Origin: Dactylonectria macrodidyma
Lineage: Eukaryota; Ascomycota; Sordariomycetes; Hypocreales; Nectriaceae
Direction: 5' to 3'
Assembly: GCA_020744425.1 (NCBI GenBank)
Contig: JAGMUV010000015.1
Coordinates: forward strand, 682,001-746,000
DNA: 64,000 nucleotides
The translations under genes were made by a program, and so were the position numbers. Shown piece after piece: positions 45,504 through 56,913 of this stretch (position 1 is the stretch's first letter; each line of letters begins with the position of its first letter). The notes under the pieces are model-generated. The model was not told where the DNA came from, made no database searches, and was given only the letters and a program-made list of their open reading frames with translations.

Positions 45504-46296
45504 ATGGGCGGGACTAGCATTCTTGTTCTTGGAGGCACAGGTCCTGCGGGAATCTGCCTTCTGCGGGAGCTGCTGCACCGCGGACACCCCACTATCGCCT
45601 ACGCAAGGAGTCCAGCGAAGATCCCCGAAGATCTCTCGTCCAACCCACTGCTCCAGGTACAATTGATGAATACGGGGATAAATATATACGCGGGGGGTGT
45701 GGCGCTGACTATTACTTGTTTAGGTCGTTCAAGGTGATATGACGGACATCCCTAAGCTCTCCTCGGCAGTTGCCCAGTCTGGCGCCATCATCTCGCTGCT
45801 TGGCCCAAACTCTCTGAGGGTTTCTGACCCGCACTTGTTTGCCGACATGTACTCGAAGAGCGTATTCCCTCTGATGAGAGAGCACTCCGTGAGCCGCATC
45901 CTCGCCATGGGAACAGTATCAATCAGCCAGCCTCAGGACCACTTCTCCTGGATCAGCTGGTTCCTCGTGCTTCTCGTGCGAGTGGTCGCCAACATTGCAT
46001 ATCGCAACGTCCTCAACATTGCGCATGTGTTTGAGAATGAAGCAACGGGACTTGACTGGACAGTGTTTCGAATTGCAGGAATCCCAGGGGGCAGCGATGA
46101 AGCCAGTTGGAGAAAGGACCGGCTGGATGGCGACACGTTTGTGGGGTGGTTGGCCCACGATGGCTGGTCTGTTCGCCAGAAGAGGGCTGCCTTGGCCAGA
46201 TGGCTTGTCGACGCCGTTGAAGGCGGCGCGGACGACTGGATCGGGAAGATGCCGGTTGTGAGTCGACTAGCGGGGAGTAAGAGCAAGTTGAACTAA
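45504..46296 (+). CDS. NAD(P)-binding atypical short-chain dehydrogenase/reductase (NmrA/BLVRB-like)
   Basis: Two exons, 45504-45656 and 45724-46296 (67-nt intron, phase 0, GTACAA..TAG), 241 aa. The N-terminus SILVLGGTGPAGICLLRELL has the GxxGxxG dinucleotide-binding motif of a Rossmann fold, followed by a basic YARSP segment, which favours NADPH. VVQGDMTD and AIISLLGPNS continue the usual beta-alpha pattern of this family (as in biliverdin reductase B and NmrA-like proteins). LAMGTVSI and the later FRIAGIPGG also fit. A hydrophobic stretch WISWFLVLLVRVVANIAY could be a membrane-facing helix. The substrate is unknown, and neighbours (large gaps on both sides) give no pathway hint. It could be a stress-related reductase or a transcription-cofactor-like NmrA protein. 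Confidence 0.82.
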
Positions 46297-49200
46297 CATC
46301 ATGTCGTAACGAAGAATTATTAAATTACCTACTTGCCTACCTATCTAAACCAGAAAGGATAGAAAGGAGGGCATTTACGGGCTGATTTTGCATACGGCCA
46401 ATTGGAAATGTTCCTGGAATATTCCAGCCGTTCCGAAAGTGATATCCTTGGTACAGTCAGATCATCCCAAGTTAGAGCCACCCCTCCTGATGCGGATATG
46501 TCTGACACCATAGCGGCATTCATATCTTATTGGCGTGAAAGAGAAACGTCTAGAGCGTTGGGATCACCACCGCCATGGGTTGACGTGGAGTGATCTCGAA
46601 GTCTACGGAGCTCTAGAACCCCTTTACAGCTAACCAAAGGAGCCTTGGCCTAGGCAGATTCGATGATTTGCCACCCTGGACGGGAGACAGCCATGTCCCG
46701 AAGACCACCACAGCTAGGGATGAATGGGAGGGGTTCCACTGTACGCGTATGCCTCGCGGTCTCGAATGGTGGGACACATGGCGACAAAATGGCGACAATA
46801 TGGCAGAAGAATGACAGACGACATCCATGTGACAGTGCTGGCAGCACCTCATAGTGACCTCAGCAAGTGATAATCAACGTTAGGTAGTCTATCCAGAACT
46901 CTACAACGTTGTGGGACGCTCTGATCTTTGCCAATTTGGTCGTCAGTCTGCGTGTGACACAGTCTGACATTGATAATGCTTGAACAGCTGAATGCAGTGT
47001 GGTAGTCATTGACCCTTCCTGCCTAGATGCTAGGGCTTAGAGACTCACTGGCCGCCCTACTGTTAGGCACTAAAACACGAGGTGAGAGTTTGTTAATTTG
47101 ATTCCTCTGGCAAAGCCTAAGGTGAATAAGGCGGACGACAGCGCCTTGGCCTCGAGATCGATCAGCAAACGAGCCACGACATGGCAGGATGACTAATTAT
47201 AGACATGAATTTTGCCACCGGTGAGCGGACGCTGTTGTGGCTGATAAACCATTGTAAAAATGAAGCTTAGATTGACGAAGCTGGGCTTGTTGCCAGTATG
47301 ACGACAAGGCGAGAGCTGGGCAAGGCGGGTGACGGATCAAGGGTCGTATCGACGTAGTGAACGTGATCCTTGCCAAGGTACGTGTGCTGCAGATTACTTC
47401 CCTGCTGAGTTAAAATAATTGAATGGAAACAACGTACTGACTGGCTGAGGCCCCTAGGCGAAGGGAAGTGGCGTTTCCAAGCGAGAAGTTTCAACTTGGA
47501 CTTTGGCAAGATTGGTAGGGGGGTTTCGGGTCTTGAACGTCGTAGGATCGCTGAGGCTTACACAGTTACACAGCGACGTTCCTTTCTTGGCTGATGACAC
47601 AATAATCCTTGTAGCCCTCCGTCACACTCACAAGCCACAGAGTCCCTACATTTGAGCTCCGGGATGTGGCCAATGCAAGGAGTGCGCAAGTCGCAAGCCC
47701 CGTCATCAATGGGAGGAGAAGGCATTGGAAAAAAACGTCGCCATGTCGTCATTGCTGGATGTTGGAGGTAGCGAACGGGTGCGAGGCCCCCAAAACGGCT
47801 AAGATCGGCGAGGTGGCTTGGGTGGTTGTCTGGACCCTTGCTGACAGGGCTTTGGCTTGTGTGGCAACAGTGCCAATCATGGTGGCGGTGAATTGATGCT
47901 CTATTGTAGTCACCAATCGGTAGGATTCGGGGACATTGGTTGTGCGTCCCCTTTGGCTCCCCACACTCGTCGCCAGGTTTTAGCTTGTGCATCGCCTTGT
48001 TTGTTCGTTTGATCATTTTGGATCCCCTCGGTAGGCGGTTTTGGCAGTCAGGAACCTGCTTCGTAATCGAGCTGCCAAGTATCTTTGTTAGGAGCTTCCG
48101 GAGCTTTTTCCCCGGGGCGGATTCGATTCTAATCACATTGACCGTTTTCATTGGCTAGGCGATGCCTCAAGGGGTCTTTTCCAGGGTCCAAGGGTCTCTT
48201 CCATGGCAATTGCATGGCCTTGTGCGACGCTACTTGGTCCGGATGTAGCAGTCGTACGACAGGGACTGGGAGCGGGAACCGAGAAAAAGTGACGGTGCTG
48301 TGTGAGATGAGGAAACAATGCCCGACGATGCCAGCAATGAACCATGCCGAAGCTAATGCGACAAATCAATGCTTCCGAAGGATCTCGGGGTGATACTGTA
48401 GTGTGATGCAAGGGGATCTCTGGCCCAGAAAAGCATTGTCAAAGTGACAGTTCCTATTGTTGACTCTGACTGGAGGTAGTCATTGGGATGCAGGCGGGCC
48501 TGGCCAACAAGCCAAGCAAAGTCCTGACTGGGGACGCCCCTCCAATTGAGCATTAGTGCTGCGGGAGGCTTGGCCCAGGGTGCCTTAGCTGCTGTAGTAC
48601 TTCCTGTGCCTACGAATGCTGCAGAACAAGATGGTGGGTAAGTCGCGGGTGAGTGGGGGAGATGCGTACAACCGGGGGATGATCGACAGAATGGTCTAGC
48701 TGCCTACACCAAGTTTCGGTCCAAGAGACGTGGTCGCTGCGTTTTCTGAAGCCATTGTGCTCCAGTCTTTGAGGTGGCCTGTCTGTTAGTTCAGAAGGGC
48801 AACGGAGTCCTGGAATAGGTTGCGATCAGCGGTGGCCGTCCCTTGGCAGAAGGATGGCGTTGATTGAGGCTCCTCGTGGAAGAAGCGGGTGTTGTGACAG
48901 TCGGGGGTCCGAAGAGACTCGGACCTGGACTAAGTCTATGGACGGGTCTGGACCATCAGTAGGGGCAAACGGATTGCTGGAAGACCGCGCTAGAGGGTTG
49001 CCACCGGTATTAATTCCTGCCGCGGATGCTAGGCAGCCGATGAAACTTTCAACCAACAGAGGACGGGGCGACGATGTGTAACTGGGTCCATCGTATCGTC
49101 CATCGGGCCGGCGAATTGACTTTCGGCCGTGTTCTGCGTGTCGATCAGATCTCAGGGACATCCACTGTACCGCCTCGGCTGTTCCCTGTCTCGACTACAC

Positions 49201-52179
49201 CCCTGTTGTTGTAGTTCAACAGAGCGGCATGCCATCGTCTTGAGCCACGCGGGACCAGTACCGAAGAGATTCAGCCGCGTGTTCCCGGAGAGGGTGGTTC
49301 GGTCCCGACTAGATGGCACGAGGATGGCAGACGACAGAATGTCAATTGCTAGTTCTGCGTTGGACTTGGTTGGGTAATGATGGAATTGGTCCTACTACGT
49401 AGTGCTCCCCAGAAAGTGCCGTTACATGGAAGTCAAGAAGTTAAGCAGGCAGGGGCAGACCTACGTCCAGCCTGCCAGGTCCTAGCCGGAAACCTGGCAA
49501 CCTGGCAACCTGGCAACTTGGTTTCCTTCCCACGGGCCACTCGGGGACGCAAGCAGGGCAAGCAAGGCAGGTCTGATGCAAGCAAGTTACCAGCCACAAA
49601 CTGACATCAAAACTTGAACACGGCATCAATGCTATCCGGACAACAATACAGCCATGCACATGAATAGCCTGTACACCGGTCAAGGCAAGACATTCGCGTA
49701 CAGGGTCCGTACAGGGCGGTGATGCAAGCTGAGAATCACAAGGGTTCGCTGTCTGGAGCAACGCCCTGGGATCGGTTCTGGGCAGAGTCCTTAGGCAATC
49801 AGTCGTGGCCTTAAGGCCTCTGGTGGCTTCAACACGAGCCACAAGCCGGTGGCAAAAATGTCTAGATTTTTTGCATACCTACCTAGCTGAGCTCGGCCGT
49901 GGATAGGTGCGGCCCAGATCACCCTACCCAGTTTAATCCCGTTTCAGGCGTCTTCGTGATGGGAATACCGCATGACGCTGTCGATCCCTAAGCCCACCTA
50001 CGGATCGTCAGAAGTGCGAGGTAAGTTTGGTCCCCTGCAACTAACACCCGCTACAGAACGAGTTGGCTGCAGCGCCCAGCCTGAAGGAACCCCTCCAAAA
50101 AACCTTGGACGCAGATGTGGCGAAGAGTGAGACTACTTCGACTACACGCATGGAACGACCGGCATTGAGAAGATCTGCTTCTTCAGTTCTTCTTGGAGAC
50201 AGTGGCGTCGTGGATCCATCTATTGACGCGGACTAGGCCCGTGGAGCCGTCCGTCCAAGCCGTCCAAACTGTGAACAAGGCATCACCAACGCCACATCAG
50301 AAGCCGGGCCCTTAACCCCTCCCATCACCAGTCAGCGTCTTCAGCGTCTAATGATCCATTCCTCAGTGCTTCACCTGCATGTATTTTTGCTCACGGTCTA
50401 CGCCACAGACCCTTCCCGGTTCAGTCCCACACCCCCTCACACCTCGCTCACGCCCGGGCCCCACGTCCGCCTTGCGTGGCTGTCAAAGCTGTCTTGGCTG
50501 TCTCCTCCTTGCCCGTGCCGTGCCTCCATCTCCACTCTCTCGTCTTGTTCTCCAAAAACAGTTAACAGACCCCCCGGGTTCCTGATGGACTGTGGCGAGA
50601 TAGGGCCCTTGAGGAGCCACCCTCGTCTGATGGGGATTGACATCTCAAGCTCTGGGTCCTTGTTTGGGCCGAATTGGTACATTGGCACAACTGCACACAA
50701 GGCATTTGGTGGGTTTCTCCTTGTGCCATGTAATGTACCATCCACAGCCATCCTCGTCGTGTGCTTGCTCCCTCGCCCTTCTTAACCTTTCACCCATCTC
50801 TCTCCACTGCCTCCTCCACCTCCACCTCCACCTTCACCTCCGCCACATTGCCAACCCTACCAAGTCTCCAACGCGGACCCAAAACCTCACCTACTGACTA
50901 GGGATCGTCAATCAGATTTCCTTATATCCCATAAACACCGTGGTCCCCATATCCATACCCCTCCGTTGTCATTTGATTCATGGTCCGGCCTCGCGTTCTC
51001 CGATTCTCTATTCTTGCACCCATCTTACTTTGGCATGAGCCCTAAACAGTACCGTCTTTTGGCCTTTTGAAGGTCTAGGCCCTGGCCGCTCACCCTGCAT
51101 AGTCCCATTGGCCCCTGCCTCACATCGTTCGGCTGCCTCCAAAGCATGGGTTCAATGAATGGCCTTATCCTCCGTTGCCACCCCTCTAGCAATCTGGTAG
51201 CTCCATACTTCAGTCCTCTTCCGTGTCCCAAACTCTAGAACGCCTTTGAGACTCGCCTGGTGGCTCAAACACACTGCTTCTCAGCCAATTCGCACACTGG
51301 TCCCTTGGCCCCTTGGCCCCTTGGTTCTATCTTGGTGTCGGAGCCTTCCACAGTCTGTGTGGCTGACCGACGTCCGAGTCACACCTATTCCCTCTTCAAC
51401 GTTCACCGTTTACAAAACTGTGGCCCTGAACCACACTGAACCGTTGTCCCATACTCCCATTCTGGCTCCAAGGGCACCCATGTCCTTGTTACACAAGATA
51501 GCATAGCGAGAACAGCGCTGCTGCCACCCAACAAAGCACCCCCGGACTCATTCCCCTCTATGCGCTCACCATTTAGTCCTCTTTACGCCTTGGGCCACTC
51601 GTTAACCCCCCAAATCCCCCGGATTTCCGTGGGGCATTCACTGCAAAACTCGAGAAGCCTGCCACGTTACATCAGCGCTTCCAGCTCATTACCATTTGTC
51701 TAGGGCCAAGACTCACGACGCACTGCAGTGCATCTGCAAAACACACCACGCATTTACAACGGCACCATTTTCTTGACCGGAATTATTTGTCGAAACCCTC
51801 TCAGCCCTTGGGCTCTCGCAACAATCGACCATCTCTTCCCTCTTCCCTAGACTTATTCCAGGCATAGTTTAGTGAACCGGGGGTGTATATAATTGCTTGT
51901 CTAGCAATAGCCTTAGCCGCATGTCGCCATCTCTTCCACGAAAGATCGAACATTCGTCTCATAATTATCAACATTTCCGGGTCTGGATAGCTTAGGTGTT
52001 GATTTGAACTCACTCAAGGGGATCAAAACATTTCAAAAGGTACCAGTTCCACCCCCCACATTCTTTGCATGTTTCCCTGCCGCTAGGTCCCAGCTACAAG
52101 CGCCTCCATACTGATCGTGACCGACTCAATAACTAGAAAGCCCTACAACTACTTTTGGCATCACAGGTTTACGCCACAA
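46297..52179. other. 5.9 kb without a supported gene
   Basis: No open frame with a recognisable domain on either strand. Contents: a 9-nt tandem repeat (AACCTGGCA type) at about 49489-49516; CCTTGGCC repeats near 51301-51325; CCTCCA/CCTTCA repeats near 50808-50840. From about 50.3 to 52.1 kb the plus strand is strongly C/T-rich and fits a long leader of the YTH gene. No tRNA, transposon or RIP-type AT tract noticed. Confidence 0.5.
49489..49516. repeat. 9-nt tandem repeat (CAACCTGG)n-type
   Basis: Three near-perfect head-to-tail copies of AACCTGGCA. Non-coding microsatellite/minisatellite. Confidence 0.75.
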
Positions 52180-54173
52180 ATGGGAGATATTCCTACCACC
52201 TCGACAACGGACGCCCGATCCATCGCCCAGAGTCACCAAAACGCAGACACCGCAGAGGTTGAAACACCCAGCCATGATCAACAACCAGTAGCTCCCGAGT
52301 TATCCGCTCATCAAAACTATCCCATAGCGCCTCCTCACGCAGTCAAACCTCAGGGCGAAATGACTCAATCCTCAGTGCAACGCCAGGTTCCCTACAACAT
52401 GGGGTCTATGGCCCATTCACTTCCCCAGGTCCCCTTCCGCCATGGGCAGTATCCTTACCCCAACCAACAGCGTTACCAAATGACGAATTCTCCTCCTGCT
52501 ATGCAACATATGCCACAGTTCATGGGACATCAGGTGCCGGTTCAGAATCAAGGGTATTACGTGCAACAACCGCAGATGATGCAATACTATGGAGGCCATA
52601 TTCAACAACCTCAAGCCGGCGCAACAGTCTCCTCTCGACAGAATATGGCGTACTACCCAAATCAGATGATGATGAACCAGCAGTCACCCGCCTATTATTA
52701 TCCCCCAACATCTCAATACGTGCATTCTAACCACCCAATGACGAATACCATGATGCCCGGCCAATACATGAGCTCGATGCCCTCCGCCAACGATACACGA
52801 AATACATTTCAGTCGACGCCAAACAGGCTTGGTAATCCATCTTCGCCCCCAAATCAGGGCCAGAATAGCTCCCGGGAGCAACCTCTTGTCAAGAGCGAGC
52901 CGAGGCATGGCCCTGATGAGGCTGAGAAACGGCAAACTCCTGTGCGAGGGCCGCCCCGAAAGCCTCGCCAGAGTGGTGAGAGAATAAACTTGAATAGACC
53001 GTTTTGGCCTTTCTGCTAACTTGGACTTAGGCCACGCAATTTGGGTTGGAAATCTGCCTCCGCAAACCAACCTAATGAGCCTTGTTTACCATGTTTGCAA
53101 GGAGGCATCTGGATTAGAGTCGCTCTTCCTGATTTCGAAAAGTAACTGCGCATTCGCCAACTTCAAGGACGAAGAAACTTGCGTAGCTGCACAACAGAAA
53201 CTACACGATTCGAAGTTTCAATCTGTTCGTCTTGTCAGTCGACTACGAAAAAGCACCGTGGAAGGGGCGACTGGAGTGACAGCTCCAACCGGCCCCGCTG
53301 TCGTCACGAATTCCGCCGCGAAGAACGAACAATCCCAAGAAAGCCAGCAATTAGGTGCCGGGATGTCCACTTCAGGTGGTGAACAAGCCTCGGCACCCAA
53401 GCAGAACCCCCTTGGAGAAATTGACATGACAACACAAAAGGACAAATTCTTTATTCTAAAGAGTTTGACGGTTGAGGACTTGGAACTTAGTGTTCGGACA
53501 GGAATTTGGGCAACCCAGTCTCACAACGAAGAGATATTGAACGAGGCCTTTAAGGTGAATAAAACATCTACTGCAGAAGATCAGCACTAACTGGTTATGC
53601 TGGCAGACGGCCGACAGCGTGTACCTCGTCTTCTCTGCCAACAAATCTGGCGAATACTTTGGTTATGCACGCATGACATCGCAGATCAACGAGGATCCCG
53701 CAGCAGCTATTGAATTCGCACCAAAGACGGTGGCAGCGAGCGATCTCGATCTCCCGAAAGCGATTCCCACCGAGGCAACCGAACATGCACCCAAAGGCAG
53801 GATCATTGATGATTCTGCACGAGGGACCATATTTTGGGAAGCCGAACGCGACGAAGCCGATAATACATCCGACACCGAGAGTGTGTCTAGCGACATCGAC
53901 GGTGGTGCTGAGGAGGAGCCTACCAAAACGTGGGGAAAGCCATTCAAGCTTGAGTGGTTATCGACAACCCAGCTGCCGTTTTACCGAACAAGAGGCCTGC
54001 GCAACCCTTGGAATTCCAACCGAGAGGTCAAGATCGCTCGTGATGGTACAGAGATCGAACCGTCGGTTGGTCGCAGACTAATTGGGCTATTTAATCGTGT
54101 CCAAAGTCCCGGCCCAGTCACAGCGGGCATGCAACTTCCGATGGCGATGGTGCCTGGCTTTGCACCGATGTGA
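52180..54173 (+). CDS. RRM + YTH domain RNA-binding protein (putative m6A reader)
   Basis: Three exons: 52180-52975, 53031-53554, 53607-54173; 628 aa. Introns of 55 nt (GTGAGA..TAG, branch GCTAAC) and 52 nt (GTGAAT..CAG, branch CACTAAC) keep the frame. The first ATG is 52180 (MGDIPTTS). Residues 1-~255 are Gln/Pro/Met/Tyr-rich and disordered. Residues ~266-345 form an RRM (HAIWVGNLPPQTN, later NCAFANFKDEETC). The YTH domain runs ~405-605: FFILKSLTVEDLELSVRTGIWATQ (cage Trp W425), SVYLVFSANKSGEYFGYARM, IFW (W517, probable second cage Trp), then WGKPFKLEWLSTTQLPF and LRNPWNSNREVKIARDGTEI. Between GYARM and the WGKPF strand is a long acidic insert (about 470-548). Family role: binding methylated or DSR-type RNA to steer splicing, export or decay. 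m6A binding is inferred. Confidence 0.88.
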
Positions 54174-55117
54174 CGACTCGATAAAATGGACAATCAGGAA
54201 TTTCCTTCCATTCTGAGGATGGAGGTTGCCCTACATATTTCTCTTCCCGGGGTAGTTATTTCAAAGACAAGACGACATCAAGTCAGGGCTATTTAGTGGC
54301 ATAGTTGGCATGGTCTCTGGGCAATGGCGCCGTCTGGCTAATGGAATTTAGATGAGCCTTCATAATCCGCAAGTCGGATCAATGAGCTCTGATGTTTTAA
54401 CTTTTGCCAAAATTTGTGTTATTGGTTATCTGGGGATGATACGAGATTGTGAGAGTGCGCAGACCCGCTCGCCTCAACATTCTCCGGCGGATTATGACAG
54501 TTGCTAGACTGCAGTATTTTTGCGTACCGGTACGTAGTGATTGGAGCTAATTAGCAGGAACTAAATGGTTCAGCCAGTGACAGAGATGATCGTCGCGCCT
54601 CATGTACAGCTTGAAGCTGGGGGTGATGACGTATCTATACTCCTATAATTAGACATCCTTAACAAGGATACTTATGCGTGCCTCAGACCTTGATGGCTTG
54701 ATTCTGCTGAAGCCGTGTAATCATTTCAGTCTACATCTGCTTTGCTACCTAGCTTGCTGTCAGATATGCAAAAAGAGTTTGAAACGTAGCTGTGGTTAGA
54801 CAGCAAGCATCACCAGTGAATACTGGGAAGTAGATGACTTAGTAGTACATAGAATTAGAGAGATGCAAAGATTAAAGATTAAAAACTATACTCTTGCACC
54901 AACATTGCACCAATATCGCACGCCTTCTGTAGCTTGGTCTTCGGCCGACTGTTTCTTGTAGACAGCACATCTGGGTGGCTAACAAGATGACGTCATGCTG
55001 GATTGAACCCTTGATTACCAAATAAGCGGGGTTTCCCGCGCTCGGTGCATGGGCCATGTGCTTCTCAGCAACCCGATTTCCAAGAAGGATTCTTGTCGCA
55101 GCGGGCCAAACATGTCA

Positions 55118-55127
55118 CGAAGTTTCG
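55118..55127. promoter_or_regulatory. Heat-shock-element dimer (nGAAnnTTCn)
   Basis: CGAAGTTTCG matches the nGAAnnTTCn dimer exactly, about 550 bp upstream of the HSP20 ATG. Two units only; full HSEs usually have three. Confidence 0.45.
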
Positions 55128-55435
55128 AAACCGTCAAAAGGAGGGGTGCACAATCAATGCAAACTGCCTCAACAGCTGTCAGTCGCCCCAAGCTGCCATG
55201 TGAAGTTGACCTCATTTGGAATACAAGATTGCGGGCGATTGTCTGCCTACTCTGTCGTTCCTGGGCTTCAATTATGGTATCTGCTGGAATCTTCTACTAA
55301 CTTCCCACGGATTCCAGCATCAGCCAGCACCATGGCCGGGGCGAAATGTGGGCGGGTTCGTCAGCATCCGTCCTCACAACCGCGTCCGCTCGAGTTTGTA
55401 ATGCTGTTTCTGCCTACGCCCGGTCGTTCAGGCGA

Positions 55436-55445
55436 GTTCTAGAAG
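55436..55445. promoter_or_regulatory. Heat-shock element upstream of HSP20
   Basis: GTTCTAGAAG is an exact nTTCnnGAAn dimer 80 bp upstream of the TATA box. An in-phase TTC lies 10 bp upstream (55427-55429) and a further TTC directly follows, so it can act as a gapped HSE. Position fits an Hsf1-controlled small heat-shock gene. Confidence 0.6.
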
Positions 55446-55524
55446 TTCCCGAGTGGAAGCTTTGTGAGCATGCACCAGGGCGTGCAAAGCTAAGGTCTAC
55501 GTCTCCTTTCACCTTCCGTTGAGT

Positions 55525-55530
55525 ATAAAG
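55525..55530 (+). promoter_or_regulatory. TATA box of HSP20 gene
   Basis: TATAAA in the context GAGTATAAAGC, about 145 bp before the ATG. Strong TATA boxes are typical for inducible stress genes and were not seen at most other genes in this window. Confidence 0.7.
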
Positions 55531-55673
55531 CAACGCCTCGCAATCCTTAGAGGATGATTCACTTCTTCATCAGAACACCCACTACAACAACACAATAACC
55601 ACTTCTTCTCTCAACTCCCGCCTTCAAGCTGAAGCCTCACTCCAAATCTACTACCCACCACCAAGCAAACACA

Positions 55674-56339
55674 ATGGCTTTCTTCCCTCGCAACTTTTAC
55701 CAGGCCGATAACGCCTCCTTTACTCCCCTCTTCCGGCTCCTGGACGACTTTGACAGCTATTCTCGCCAGGGTCAGAGCTGTCGCCAGGCTCGGGCTCCCC
55801 AGTGGCAGCCAAAGTTTGATGTCCGTGAGACCACCGCAGCATATGAGCTCCATGGCGAGCTCCCTGGCCTGAACAAGGAGGATGTCCACATCGAGTTCAC
55901 TGAGCCTCAGACGGTCACCATCCGTGGCAAAACCGTCCGCTCCTACACCTCCAGCGCCCCGACCACTTCCGTTGAGAATGACGAAGTGCCCGCCGCAACT
56001 TCTGATGGCAGTGAAGAGCAGCAGCGCCCTCGCAGCCCACACCAGGCCACAGTCGAGGACGAGTTTGAGTCCATCTCTCATGAGTCCGACATTGCGACGC
56101 CCGCAGAGACGGAGAAGACCGAGACTGTTGTCGAGACACAGCAGCCCACCGAGAAGAAGCCCGCCGACAAGGCCAAGTACTGGCTCACCGAGCGCAGCAT
56201 CGGCGAGTTCGCCCGCAGCTTCAACTTCCCCACTCGGGTCGACCAGGACACTGTCAGTGCCAGTTTCCAGGACGGCATCCTGACCATTGTCGTCCCCAAG
56301 GCTAAGAAGCACGAGTCTCGCCGCATCACCGTCTTCTAA
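55674..56339 (+). CDS. hsp30: Hsp30-type small heat shock protein (HSP20 / alpha-crystallin domain)
   Basis: Single exon, 221 aa, from MAFFPRNFYQ. The N-terminus SFTPLFRLLDDFDSYS is typical of fungal Hsp30. The alpha-crystallin domain starts around residue 45 (WQPKFDVRETTAAYELHGELPGLNKEDVHIEF, seen in parts) with TVTIRGKTV. It is interrupted by a ~75-residue acidic Ser/Thr/Glu-rich insert before the second half (SIGEFARSFNFPTRVDQDTV, then SASFQDGILTIVVPKAKK). This split arrangement is usual for filamentous-fungal Hsp30. It ends RRITVF, which fits the C-terminal I-x-V anchor. ATP-independent chaperone holding unfolded proteins. Upstream HSE-like sites and a TATA box suggest heat induction. Confidence 0.94.
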   Translation: MAFFPRNFYQADNASFTPLFRLLDDFDSYSRQGQSCRQARAPQWQPKFDVRETTAAYELHGELPGLNKEDVHIEFTEPQTVTIRGKTVRSYTSSAPTTSVENDEVPAATSDGSEEQQRPRSPHQATVEDEFESISHESDIATPAETEKTETVVETQQPTEKKPADKAKYWLTERSIGEFARSFNFPTRVDQDTVSASFQDGILTIVVPKAKKHESRRITVF

Positions 56340-56913
56340 ACAACCCAGTACTGTACAACTGCCTGCATGTCTAGCATACGGCGCTCTGGTTGAAGCTGCG
56401 AGCCCACCTTCGGATCAGCTAGAACAGTCATGACTCATTTATATGGCCTCGAACTGCATGGATTGGTGTTTAGGATTTCTCAACCCCATGGTTTTTCTTC
56501 GGGGCTCGTTTTGGTAGCCCTCGGTTTTCACACTCCCTTGTACACTAGCATTTCATAATAATTACAATCAAAGAGTGTGACCACAATACTTATGCATTTC
56601 CATTTTTCCTCACTTAATTGTGACATGTTTCAACTGTGTCGCTGCTTCCATCAAGACAAATCCGAGCACTGTCCAGGTTGAAGCCTAAGAGTGGCGACAA
56701 GGGTGTGGATATCCGTGCACGTGACTTGGCGTACCCTAGTGGCGTTGTTGCCTTCCCCAAGACGCGTTGCACCGCGACTTCCATTAACACTTCCCCCTCA
56801 ATTTCGAGCCGTCCCTGATTACCAATCCCTCTCTCCCAAAACCTCCCAACGTTTGGCATCTGTTCTCTACACTCCCGAACCCTCGAAGGTTTTTTTAAAC
56901 CAGCAGCCGCACG
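56340..56913. other. Intergenic region HSP20 - RAD51
   Basis: 574 bp with the HSP20 3' end and the RAD51 promoter and leader. Contains an ACGCGT (MluI cell-cycle box) at 56762-56767. No further gene supported. Confidence 0.6.
56762..56767. promoter_or_regulatory. ACGCGT (MCB-like) element upstream of RAD51
   Basis: ACGCGT 147 bp before the RAD51 ATG. In yeasts this element (MBF site) drives G1/S expression of replication and repair genes. The hexamer also occurs elsewhere in the window by chance, so it is only suggestive. Confidence 0.4.

Larger units (their letters stand above)
54174..55673. other. Intergenic region YTH gene - HSP20 gene
   Basis: 1.5 kb with no supported gene. The first ~750 bp are A/T-rich. 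The second half holds the HSP20 control region: heat-shock-element-like dimers at 55118-55127 and 55436-55445, a TATA box at 55525-55530, and a C/A-rich leader. Confidence 0.6.
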
